NCBI GenBank assembly: GCA_022495995.1
Contig: JAFEMH010000333.1
Coordinates: forward strand, 124,001 to 188,000
From: Adenophora triphylla var. japonica
Lineage: Eukaryota > Streptophyta > Magnoliopsida > Asterales > Campanulaceae
Direction of reading: 5' to 3'
DNA length: 64,000 bases
A program made the position numbers and the translations under genes. Within the stretch, counting starts at the first letter, position 1; each line of letters opens with the position of its first letter. Positions 11,324 through 21,253 of this stretch are shown here, piece after piece. The notes beneath the pieces were generated by a model. It made no database searches. It was not told the origin of the DNA and saw only the letters and a program-made list of their open reading frames with translations.

Positions 11324-11637
11324 GGTCCGTTCCGGAACCAATTTTAAAACTCAAAACCGAGACCAGACCAATTATTCGGTTTTTCAAAATTTCTGGACCA
11401 AGACCAAACCAAAAAATTGGTTCGGTCCAATTTTCATTGGTCCGGTTCGGTTCTTTGGTTTGGTTCGGTTTTTAAAAAACGGTCCGTTCCGGAACCAATT
11501 TTAAAACTCAAAACCGAGACCAGACCAATTATTCGGTTTTTCAAAATTTCTGGACCAAGACCAAACCAAAAAATTGGTTCGGTCCAATTTTCATTGGTCC
11601 GGTTCGGTTCTTTGGTTTGGTTCGGTTTTTAAAAAAA
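11324..11637. repeat. tandem duplication of 157 bp
   Basis: Copies 11324-11480 and 11481-11637 are essentially identical from 'ggtccgttccggaaccaatt' onward. The left outer arm has only one copy, so this duplication arose in the right arm alone. Confidence 0.9.
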
Positions 11638-11742
11638 ACTTGCTCACCCCTACCAGTTAGTGTTGTCGGCAAAAGTAACCGTTGCAGAAATTCAAATAAT
11701 TTATCCAGGTGAAAATGTACAATATTATCTCGACCATCTTCT

Positions 11743-13420
11743 TCATGCATAATACATGTAGAGGCTGTTAGAGGCTGCACATGCAAGTGAGTTCTCGGTT
11801 GGATGCCAAGCAAGGTGGAGCAACTTTGTTGTGAAGTCATAGGCATTTCCGTTTGAATCGACTCCCATGTTATCTGACCCTTCAAAAGAACAAGAAAAAT
11901 GGGGCAAGTAAGGTATCTAAATCTCATACCCCCTCCGTCCCGGAAAAATAGTCCCTCTTTTTTAGTGGTAAATGTGATTGAACTTTGACCAATAGTTTAC
12001 TTTAATTTAATTATATTAATGTAAGTCTAAAAATTATTTATGGTAGTATTTTTATGGTGTATCAGTAATGTTTTAGAATTTCACTTGAATAATATTTTCT
12101 TCCTAAATATTTGGTCAAGTTCAATCAAATTGACCAATGAAATAGTGAGACTATCTTTCCCGGACGGAGGGAGTATTAAGTACCGCCCCAAAAGAAGTCA
12201 CTCACAGCTTCAAAGCTAAAGACTTTTTCAGATTTCAGAATAATCTTTCACTTCCATTTAGACACTTCAAAATACACTCAAGGCCACCAAATTTATTTCC
12301 ATTTCTTAGATGCATTTTGCAATATAAAATTACATTAAATTAAATTTCCAAATATCTGCATGAATTTAAAGGCAAAGCTCAGGCATCAGAAAACTAATGT
12401 CAGATGAGTTCATGAACTATAGACATACCTCGCCTACCAGCACGTGGGAGGATTCCAGAGGTTCATGCAAGCCTGGGTGGGGTTTGAACTTGTCTCCTAA
12501 TAATGCGTCACAGACATAAAAAGAAATTAGGCAAGTGTAAAACATTAAACAGAGATTTATTTGATCATAGATCCTTCCTTCAGAAATGAGGAAAAACAAT
12601 TTCAAAATATCCATTGACCATATCAGTTGAAGGTTTCTCAACGGAAAATTAATGGAATACCTCGTGGGGTTCTTTGTAGCCTCTAGAGGTGTTGCTTCTG
12701 AGCTGCCGTCAGAACAACCAAACACACGAAAAAGGTTGCTGGATCACCAAAGAGAGAAAAGAAATGCTATCAAACATTCAGTTTCAAATAATAAAATCAG
12801 GCCTCAATAATTTTAATTATTCTTTGAAGCGCAAATAGATAAGAAAAACACTGCTCTCCCAACACTAGTACTTAGTTTCTGCTATTTTCGCTTATCTATA
12901 AACCATTTCAATAGCAACTTCAATCTTTAAAATTCTTTAGTATGGGAGTTTGCATATTTAAAGGCAATTATAGGTCCAAGATGGGCAAGGAGCGTTAAGT
13001 TAAGCAGTGCATGGGAGCAGACTCTACCAAGCAGATACAATGATCCCGATGGGCAAGGAGTGTTAAGCAATTTTAGTAAGTACGTATGTAAAAACCTCAA
13101 TTATCTTCCTGTATTGCATCGCAAGTCTAAGTGTGAATTAGAACATGTTGTATTGTGAGGGAGGATTTAGTAACTTCCTCAAGACTTTGGACATTAATTT
13201 TGGGACATAACTTTTTGAAAATTTGGACTTTCATTTAGGGACGAAGGAGTACTAAAGTTACAAATTGTCAATATACTCCATCCCTTCCACGTTAAGAGTC
13301 CACTATTCACTTTGGAGCGTTTCATTTAAAGAGTCCACTTTCAATAATTAATCTATAAATATTTGTTTTTTCTTTCATGTCCGAAATAAGATAGTTTTCT
13401 TGCGTATTATAATAACAACA

Positions 13421-13451
<31 letters not shown>

Positions 13452-13469
13452 CAACAACAACAACAGCAA

Positions 13470-13544
<75 letters not shown>

Positions 13545-15075
13545 TAGCAATAGCAATAGCAATAGCAATAACAATAACAATAACAATAACAATAACAATA
13601 ACAATAACAATAACAATAACGATAACAATAACAATAATAATAATATATCAAAACATAACTTAAATACAGATCATAAGAAATATACAGGCATAAAAATACA
13701 AAATTAAAAAGTTTGGACTTTCAACGTGGACTCTTAACATGGAATGCGGGGAGTTAACTAATGCTATTCCGGGAAGGACTTTCAATAATGGTAATCAAAC
13801 ATGTATTCTGGATGAAAAAGAACTGGCTTCTGAAATCTATAACCTTAATAGTTTTTCGGAACATGTACAAGAAATATTAAAAAAAAAAAAGTTAACTAAA
13901 CAGGACCAACAACCAAGGATTCAAAAGTCAGACCTGTAGGAGCCAGTAGCTACCCGCAGCCCATCTCCACTGAGACAACACTCAAACTTATCGAAGATAG
14001 AATCATTCTCGTACAAATCACACAGCTGTTTGAAATCCAAGGGGAGGAATTATAATAAAATCATAAATCTGATTCTGATTCTGATAATATCAAGGCAAAA
14101 CAGAAAGATTCACAAGAGGAATGTTACCTTAGGTCTTAAGTACTCATGAACCTGGAATGTTGCAACTGGACCGGAATCCATATTTATATCCCACAACTGA
14201 CAAAGATAGTAAGCACAGCTAAGAGGTCATTCATAATCAATAAGTGCAACTTCATTTAGACACTTTCTTTGGAAATCTATACCAAAAAAACATGACCACT
14301 TTTTACTGTAAGATACATCATACACCCACATACCAAAAGATTATTACTCCCTCCGTCTCATAATTTTTTTTTGGTCCGTCCAAAATAAATGTCGCATTTC
14401 TAAATAAGAATTTATTTTAGTTCACTTTAATCATTGTACAAACAAGTAAAGCACATTGCTTAAAATTGTTGACTAGTCAATTGCGACTTTTATTATGGGA
14501 CGGATGGAGTACTTTATTCAGATCTGCAAGGAATCACTAGCATGAGCTCCATCATGTGCTTTTACACATGCTTAGGTACTACATGTGTAGTATTAGACCC
14601 AACTGCAAATTGCTACATGAGTGTTACAGTGATTGAGATAACTTTTTTAATGCAAACCTTAAGAGTCATGTAGTCACGACTTAGTATATGCCTTCCGCCC
14701 TTAGCAAATTTAATATCTGAAATTGAGGCAATTATATCTGTGAAAAAAGATCTGGAGCCAGGAGCTTCATGTTCTTCAAACCTGTAGCAATGAAAATAAA
14801 ATGTTAATCCAGATAAGTAGCTCTTCTGATTTCGATTACTAATTTGATAGCAATGCCGGATCCTAATCTTTTACAAAGGAACATGTTGAAGAAAATGATA
14901 ACATTATGATATTGATTTGGTAAGAGGGGGCGGGAAAAAATTCCTTCTTACAATTTGCTATGAGTATCACATAAAGCTGATTGTCGTAAATCGATAAGCC
15001 TGATTGAGCCTTTTGAGCTACTATACGCCAATAGATTACAATGTGAAGGATGAAATTCTGCTGAAGTTATCACCT
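11743..15075 (-). CDS. PP2A B55-type regulatory subunit, C-terminal exons (5' part missing; in-frame TGA)
   Basis: Seven exons on the minus strand encode the C-terminal part of a protein phosphatase 2A 55-kDa B subunit, a WD40 beta-propeller that directs substrate choice of the PP2A holoenzyme. Exons in coding order: 14952-15075 ([14 protein letters not shown]), 14658-14781 ([18 protein letters not shown]), 14128-14196 ([19 protein letters not shown]), 13934-14025 ([17 protein letters not shown]), 12661-12738 (NLFRVFGC), 12429-12493, 11743-11879 ([17 protein letters not shown], ending SLYMYYA). All junctions are GT-AG and phases agree. Exon 12429-12493 reads [10 protein letters not shown], then TGA (codon at about 12461-12463), then [11 protein letters not shown], so full-length product is not expected unless this is an error or is bypassed. 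Upstream exons were not found before the gypsy fragment near 15850. Probably a pseudogene or a gene split by insertions. Confidence 0.8.
11929..12173. mobile_element. Stowaway MITE in a PP2A B55 intron
   Basis: CCCCCTCCGTCCCGGAAAAA at the left and its inverted form CCCGGACGGAGGGAG at the right, TA duplications at 11927-11928 and 12174-12175. It lies in the intron between exons 12429-12493 and 11743-11879. Confidence 0.9.
13276..13754. mobile_element. Stowaway-like MITE enlarged by an internal microsatellite
   Basis: Inverted ends share 'ttaagagtccac', with TA at 13274-13275 and 13755-13756. About half of its length is a CAA-based hexanucleotide array. It occupies the 1.2 kb intron between exons 13934-14025 and 12661-12738. 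Confidence 0.75.
13412..13645. repeat. graded hexanucleotide microsatellite
   Basis: From left to right the unit changes from AAT/CAA triplets to CAGCAA, then TAGCAA, then TAACAA. Each block is nearly pure. Frames across it give only Thr/Ala/Ile or poly-Leu/Cys/Tyr peptides and are not genes. Confidence 0.95.
14347..14509. mobile_element. Stowaway MITE in a PP2A B55 intron
   Basis: CTCCCTCCGTCTCATAAT at the left against ATTATGGGACGGATGGAG at the right, TA at 14345-14346 and 14510-14511. It lies in the intron between exons 14658-14781 and 14128-14196. Confidence 0.9.
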
Positions 15076-15849
15076 CTGCAAGATCAAACTCAAGAAGGTG
15101 ATATCAATTATCTATCATTCTCTCAAGGAAAGAGATCATTTTACATATAAAGTGGACAAAATGCCATAGCACACAAAACATTTTTGACATACACATGTGA
15201 ACAAAAATGCCATTAAGCACACAAAACAGCTTTGTAACGAGGAGAATAAGCATGAGGGAAGAATACATAACACGCTAATCTGCCTATAATCTAGACAGTG
15301 GCTACTTAACTTCCTGTTTCCATGAACCTTATCAAAATTATATCCTTCCATAATGCCTGCCAAAACCCTGGGACCTATATATATGAACAATGGACTAGGA
15401 AAACCATCAATAAACAAAGGCAGCCAGGCACACATTAAGAGAGAAAGTATTTTAAATTTCACTAAGACTTAATCTTATCTTTTCTGGGATTTTAAGAACA
15501 ATCCTCTCAACCAGTGTTATGCAATTCTTCCTCTATGAGTGATTAGTAGACAATGTTATAGCTTTTATACTTTTATGGGAAACTCTCTTAATGCTAGCAA
15601 AATGTTTAAGTTCTAATTAACATTGTTCTACCAGAGTAATCTACCTTACCGTTGTGATAGGCGGTTAACATTTTAGAATTCAAATAAATTTCAACCCATT
15701 ATCTGAGTAGAGTACATAGATTCCTCTCAACGTCTTACCTGTCTCAAGTTTTTAGGTTCACTTTTTTTAGTAGTAAAAGTTCATCTCAATCAAGAAGGGA
15801 CATCCAACACTATAATCAGAGCACAGACAAGAAAAAAAAAGATATTAGT
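15076..15849. other. probable PP2A B55 intron sequence
   Basis: AT-rich sequence upstream of the most 5' exon seen. No further B55 exon was recognised. A GT-donor-like site near 15739 was examined and rejected because the frame it would require has a stop. Confidence 0.45.
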
Positions 15850-16348
15850 GATACGGTGTGTAATGGAGATCAATATAGGAATAGGACAAGTTTAATTTTA
15901 ATTATTATGGTTATTATGGTTATTTTATTGTAGTTTCGGATTTATATTTAGATATGAAATAATCTTATGTTTAGATGTAAATTTAGGCAATATTTGGATG
16001 TTTTAAAGTTATATTAAGTTACTATATAGATTAGGGTTATTTTTAGAAGTGTGACTTGTTATCCAAGTTTTAAAAGCCATATAAAAAGAGGGTTCATTGT
16101 AATTACGAAAATTAGTTGTTGATTTATAGAATTTTGATATTGAGCGTTGCTCTTAATTCCCCAAAAGTGTTGCTAATTTTCGGTAATCGGACGTGATTCA
16201 ACGAGAGTTTAAGATCTTTCACCGGTAATCGTGTGCAATTCAACAGTGTTTGATAATTATCCTTGCTTCTGTTGCATCAGTGTGTCTCACTTCTGATGTA
16301 GCACAAGTTCCATCTGATCAAGCAGAGAGCGAGATTCTGGTGATGTGC

Positions 16349-16513
16349 GCGACCGCGCAGCAGAGGAGGGCGACCGCGCTCGAGGGAGGATTGGCGAAGG
16401 CGTGGTCTCGGCCCAATTGCGCGACCGCGCTCGAGGGAAGAGCGACCGCGCTGGCGAGAGACCAGAACGACGGAACAAGTGCGCGACCGCGCTCGTGAGG
16501 AGGGCGGCCGCGC
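16349..16513. repeat. three pairs of GCGACCGCGC motifs in the gypsy LTR
   Basis: Near-palindromic GCGACCGCGC starts at 16349, 16370, 16421, 16442 and 16483, with the variant GCGGCCGCGC at 16504. Within each pair the spacing is exactly 21 bp. A short ORF through this stretch (16250-16498) is repeat-driven and not a gene. Confidence 0.9.
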
Positions 16514-16874
16514 TTATGACAGATTTTCAGCACTGCGTCTTATTTTCTTTCCAGTTTAAGAATTATAAGTAGGGGTATTTTGGGTATTTCTTTAATTCCG
16601 TTTTTAATTAGGTTTACAGTTTTCCTAGGTCATATAAATACTTTGTTTTCATTATGGTTGAGGTAGAACTCTTATTATTGAATTACTTTTGCTTTGCAAA
16701 TTAAGGACTATTCCTTGAAGTCAATATTGGCTTGGTAAACCCTATTCGTGGATTCGAAAAGGTAGAACGTTCCCTTTGAATTATTCGTTATTTTGGTTGT
16801 TTAAGATCCTTTGACGAGGAATTATTCAACTCTTTTCTGTTCGTTTTGTTCCGCTGCGTTTACTTGACACCAAT

Positions 16875-16886
16875 TGGTATCAGAGC
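16875..16886 (+). other. primer binding site, initiator-Met tRNA type
   Basis: tggtatcagagc follows the presumed LTR end and precedes the gag ATG by about 20 bp. Confidence 0.85.
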
Positions 16887-16906
16887 AAGGCTAATCCTTG
16901 GAAGAG

Positions 16907-17392
16907 ATGGCGGGAAACAACGGTGGCAACAACGCAGACAACCAAGCCGCGGTTATAGCGATCCTTGATCGTATGGAGCGACAAGCTACGGAGCGTGCAG
17001 CAATCCAAGATCGCCAACATGCTGAACTTTTGGAGGCTTTGCGCGGTTTGAGGGTTGAAGGCAATCGCGGGCACAGAGATGATCTTGATCTTGAACCGGA
17101 GGATCGAGGGGAGGGCCGCCGTCGAGCTCAACCGCCTGGTGGTGATAGAAACCATGGAAGAAGAGAAGGTAATAATCTTAATGATCAGTTGCCTAAAATC
17201 AAGGCTGATTTACCATCTTTTTCTGGTGATTTGAATATGATCGAATTTTCGGATTGGTTAGAAGAGGTTGAGAAATTTTTCGCGTTGATGGGTATTCCGG
17301 AGGATAGGAAGGTACCCTATGTAGCCTATAAATTGCGTGGGGGTGCTTCTGCGTGGTTTCCGGCAACGAAGCGAGTCATCTTCCGTGTCTAG
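16907..17392 (+). pseudogene. gypsy gag N-terminal fragment
   Basis: From the ATG at 16907 the frame encodes a charged N-terminus with a short helical segment, then a gypsy Gag core: LPSFSGD, DWLEEVEKFFALMGIPED, VAYKLRGGASAWF. Family resemblance stops right after ASAWF (about 17365), where a Gag of several hundred residues would normally continue. The last residues before the stop at 17392 are unrelated sequence. This domain normally assembles the virus-like particle. Confidence 0.85.
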
Positions 17393-17452
17393 GGTTAGGG
17401 TTGTGCAGGCAGTTTTTAGCCGGGGAATCTGTATTCATCGGTGTACTATATA

Positions 17453-17682
17453 CTCCCTCCGTCCTGGCCGACTTAGGACTTTTTGCCATTTTGGGCGTCC
17501 CAAATGGAAACCTTAAATCACTATTCTCTCTCCTACATTATTTTAATACTCACAACACCATTATAATTTACTATTCCCTCCACTCATTCTCTCTCCTATT
17601 TTTAAATTACACTCACAACATTTATCTTTTCCTTAATTCTCGTGTCATTTCAAAAAATCCTAAGTCGATCGGGAGGAGGGAG
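17453..17682. mobile_element. Stowaway-type MITE
   Basis: CTCCCTCCGTCC at the left against GGGAGGAGGGAG at the right, TA at 17451-17452 and 17683-17684. The interior is related to the MITE at 10309-10575. Confidence 0.85.
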
Positions 17683-17684
17683 TA

Positions 17685-17993
17685 TACACCAACGGGAGAG
17701 AGGTCCGCCTCTCTGTTAATGGTTTAGGTGACGTGGACATTTTTTAGCCGTCCGATGAGAAGCTGCTTTTGGATTGGTTGGTGGCTTCTGGGGCCCACTT
17801 TACATCGAAGATTTTGGTTACTAGTTGCTTGTTTGTTGGATTATTATAGCCGTTAATTTGGGTTGGCCCGAGCCAACCCGCCCCGCCGTATAACAGGATC
17901 GGATTAACATATTTTTAATTTGTTAGAAATTTGGTTTTAGTGGCGGATTTTGGCGGGTTGAGTCCGTCCCGTTCCGTCAGCCCGTATATTATA
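17685..17993. other. no recognised feature
   Basis: Non-coding. It includes 'ggttggcccgagccaacc', an inverted repeat at about 17861-17880, possibly from a degenerate hAT-type terminus. Confidence 0.4.
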
Positions 17994-18258
17994 CTCCCTC
18001 CGTCCCATAAAATTTTATTCACTTTGTCATTTAGTGCGTCTCACTTATAATAAGTCACACTTTCCTAAAAAGGAAACTTTATAACACTTACTGTATTTAT
18101 TAATGGGACCCACTTGTTATACTCACTACAACTATCCACTTACTATTTTCTACCCCACTTTCTCTCTCTTACCCACTCACAACTCCTACTTTAATAACAT
18201 TATTCCTTATTTTTCACGCAAAACAATAAGTGAGTAACCTTTTATGGGACGGAGGGAG
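17994..18258. mobile_element. Stowaway MITE
   Basis: CTCCCTCCGTCCCATAAA at the left against TTTATGGGACGGAGGGAG at the right, TA at 17992-17993 and 18259-18260. Confidence 0.92.
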
Positions 18259-18260
18259 TA

Positions 18261-18796
18261 CACTGCAACAAGTTGTACCTGTCTTATTAGTCTTCTAACT
18301 AGTATAGCTGAAAGTATGACCACCACCTCAGGGTGTTATTTGATTGATTACACTCAAACTCAAGGTTGGCGCTTTAGTCATTCATTTTAAAGAGTTAAAG
18401 ATCTATATCGGGGGTACTTAAAAGTGTCTGAAATCTGGATGACTTGGCTTTGCTCTGCATGGATGATGGTTGGTTGTATTCTTAATCCCTCTGTTCTCTA
18501 ATGTTAGTGTCCAATATTTTCTTGTAGGTTGCCACGGTTGACAAATTTCAAGGTGAGCGGAATGATTTTATTTTACTTTTTGTAATCGGTTTGTTGTGCA
18601 CAACCGGTTTGTGATGAAACATTGATCAAACAAAATGCGTAGACAAAAGTATAAACAAGGAGGGGATCAGTTTATGATTCTGGGTATATAATTAAAACCC
18701 TCTCCCCCAATCTCAAATCTCCTTTACAATTCATCCAACGTCATGCAAATATAGCAACAAAGTGTTTTTTAAGCTGGCCCGCATTGACCCTGTAGG
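18261..18796. other. no recognised feature
   Basis: Sequence between a MITE and copia-2. No coding or repeat signal recognised. Confidence 0.5.
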
Positions 18797-20236
18797 TGTT
18801 AGTGCCCTAGGCCTACAGAGATAGACCTATTTGTAATGTCATTTTCATATGAGATTATTACTTTGATTATTATATGTGTTTGCATGTTTACTTTAATAAT
18901 CGTGTCCCTAGTACTTATGAAGCACTAGTATGAAGTCTAATGGATAATCATATGATGATTATATGCATAGAGATGCATATTAGATTCATGGGTACTTGTT
19001 AGAGAACAAGGTACTGGACTTGACCCATTATGAGATTTATGTCATGGTCGTAAGTCATAAATAAATCTCATATAGTTATATCATTGATATCCTTTGACCT
19101 GAGATTATCATCGTCTTCCACTCGATGAATATCATATTTGATATAGTTTAACGTTGTCTTTAACCGGATAACAATAAGGGCTATTATTGGCATGATATGA
19201 TTCTTGTTGGGAAGAATGATAAGTCAAGATGGAAATTTACCCTCGTAAAGAGAGATGTTTGCTAGGCCACTCGTAAGTAAGATTGATGTAGTGCATGGCC
19301 ATGCCCGAATGAATTAATGTGATTAATATCATTCGATTGATCAATTTACTTAGTAACGAGAAAGCATTGAACAATATGAGTTGACGTGGACCATGACTCA
19401 TGTTCAATATAACATCGTGTGACAATGGGATTGTGATATGTTCGATGTAGGAAAATCGAACTTGATATTATATTATTTGGGTAGGCATGATGGCTTGCTA
19501 GAGTCCGCTCATGTCTTATGAGGATCGATGTGATTGAACTCATTGCCAACATAATATAGTCCTATGGGGTCACACGCATCGAACGAATTGTCAAAAATGA
19601 AGAATATGGAATTTTTGTACTCAGGGGACGACTCGTCCCCAGGCCAGAACCAACTATTCCCCTTAAGGGGGACTCCTGTATCAGAAGCTTAGTGCAAGGG
19701 GACGACTCGTCCCCTGGGGGACGAGTCGTCCCGTCGGCGCTGGACTGATACGTAATTGACTTAAAATTAGGGTTTTCGCGAGGGGAAAAGTTTTATAACG
19801 TATAAATACAAACCCCTAGTTGCCCTAGCAGTCATTCTCATGTTTTGGGTTTAGAGAAACACAAAAGAGAGAGATTTCAATTGAGAATTGAAAATCAAAA
19901 CATAATCCAAATTCATATTTCTTCATTGATTGAAAGGAGTTTCAATCAAGGATCTAGCAATCCACCTAAAATTGTTCTAGGGTTCGTTCAACGCGTGGAT
20001 ACACATAGAGGATCTTCGCCAATCAAGATCTAACATTCGTGATTCAAGAATCGTTCATCGAGGATTCACTAGTTCAACAATCTGGAGTTGGATCGAGTTT
20101 ATCAATGAGAAAAGCACACGAGGTTGGTAATTCTATTTCATACTTCTTAATTAATCATCTAGAACGGATCCTAGGGCTCCGGGTTTTCGAGTTAATTTGC
20201 AATATTCCGCTGCGCATGGACCCTCGAAACCCAACA
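18797..20236 (+). repeat. 5' LTR of copia-2
   Basis: Begins tgttagtgccctaggcc and ends aacccaaca just before the PBS. Only one copy is present, so the left limit rests on the TG start and is provisional. It carries the GACGACTCGTC palindromes at 19624-19732. Confidence 0.75.
19624..19732. repeat. GGGACGACTCGTCCC palindromes in the copia-2 LTR
   Basis: GGGGACGACTCGTCCCC at 19624-19640 and 19698-19714 and its complement-oriented form gggacgagtcgtccc at 19718-19732. The last two are about 19 bp apart centre to centre. A different palindrome (ccccttaagggg) lies between the first and second copies near 19662. Confidence 0.9.
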
Positions 20237-20237
20237 G

Positions 20238-20250
20238 TGGTATCAGAGCC
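20238..20250 (+). other. primer binding site, initiator-Met tRNA type
   Basis: tggtatcagagcc directly follows the copia-2 LTR. Confidence 0.9.
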
Positions 20251-21253
20251 CCGTTCATGATGTTTATATTAGATAATCGTGATAATTATATAATGTGATT
20301 ATGTTAATTTTCATGATGAATATGATTTAGAATATGATTTTATATGGGATTTGCTTATGGAAGTAATTGTATATTTTGATATGCCATGATTATGAATTGA
20401 ATTATATGATTAATGTGATTAATCTATAATATGGGTCTTGAAGTATTACTTAGTAAATGGGCTGGACACCAAAAACTTCACCACAGGCACTTCGATGGAA
20501 GTGTGGGATAACTTTGGATTACAATGCCACATACTAGTAATTGATGAATTTCTAGATCTTGAACAAATTGTTTGTTATAGGGATTATGTTCATATTAAAT
20601 GAGATTTTACATGAATCATTAAACCCTAATTGATTAGAAATTATGATGTTAAACATCAAATGTGATTTGTGATGCATCATCCCATGTTCATAATTATGCT
20701 CATATAATTTTCATGAATCAACCTTGCCATGTTAATTGATAAACATGAAAATTGAACCTTCATTGAAATTTGAGTTTGTTTATGCCACCCATTTTAAACA
20801 CTTGTGAGTACACGGATAGTTTTATGTAGGCTACGCCATAGCGAGGTACATTAATTCTATCTTTGTATGATCAAGATGAGCAAACAGTGATTGCTATACG
20901 TTTAAAATGGTTGAACTCAATTAGGCTATCAAAACAGTTTTGGGCCTAAGGCATAAGATGAGATTGAAACATGTGACATATGATGTCTATAATCTCATAA
21001 AGGATCTAAGAGTCATATGTTGATATGATTGATAAATGTTATCTACCTTTTTAGTTTAATTTTGAGCAGTCGTGCCATAGCCGACTTGAAATTAAATTAA
21101 AGTTGGGTCTTAGCCTATTAAATTATATTATGCATGATTGTATAAGAAGGTTATATAATTTAGTGGGAGTATTTATGAAATACGTTATTTAAATCTCTTA
21201 AATGAAATTGGTACTTATATGTGTTCATATTTGTTGCATATCTTTGTAGATCA
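20251..21253 (+). other. copia-2 untranslated leader
   Basis: About 1 kb of AT-rich sequence between PBS and gag ATG. No conserved coding frame. 'ctacgccatagcg' (about 20829) and 'cgtgccatagccga' (about 21070) are related short motifs. Confidence 0.6.

Larger units (their letters stand above)
10071..11652. mobile_element. hAT-like element forming a 1.6 kb near-palindrome
   Basis: Termini read TAGGGGTGAGCAAG (10071) and its exact complement ending at 11652, a common plant hAT-type terminus. Outer arms (10079-10245 and 11324-11645) are reverse complements rich in GGTTCGG/CCGAACC. Inner arms (10589-10870 and 10953-11247) are also reverse complements with few differences, around a loop of about 80 bp. 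The arms contain TATA-like 'agtataaatacaaaaccc' followed by a CT-rich leader-like stretch. No transposase is encoded. The flanking 8-mers (cacaccag, ccagttag) do not form a convincing duplication. Confidence 0.75.
15850..17392 (+). mobile_element. truncated Ty3/gypsy element (LTR, PBS, gag start)
   Basis: An LTR-like stretch ends about 16872 (tgacacca), followed by the PBS and the first part of gag. Homology ends near 17365 and everything downstream is gone; a MITE follows at 17453. The left LTR limit cannot be fixed with one LTR, so 15850 is approximate. Confidence 0.7.

Noticed and set aside
10063..11660. 8-bp target duplication around the palindromic hAT-like element
   Set aside because: Flanks cacaccag and ccagttag share only ccag in shifted position; not convincing.
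12417..12725. Single 102-codon minus-strand ORF
   Set aside because: It spans two PP2A B55 exons and the intron between them; the splice-based model explains it better.
13322..13663. Long Cys/Tyr, Leu or Thr/Ala/Ile frames
   Set aside because: All three frames are products of the CAA-type hexanucleotide array.
15735..15760. Possible extra PP2A B55 exon end with a GTAAG donor on the minus strand
   Set aside because: In the phase needed to join the next exon the sequence has a TAA, and no B55 residues are seen.
16250..16498. 82-codon plus-strand frame
   Set aside because: Lies within the LTR and is dominated by the GCGACCGCGC repeat.
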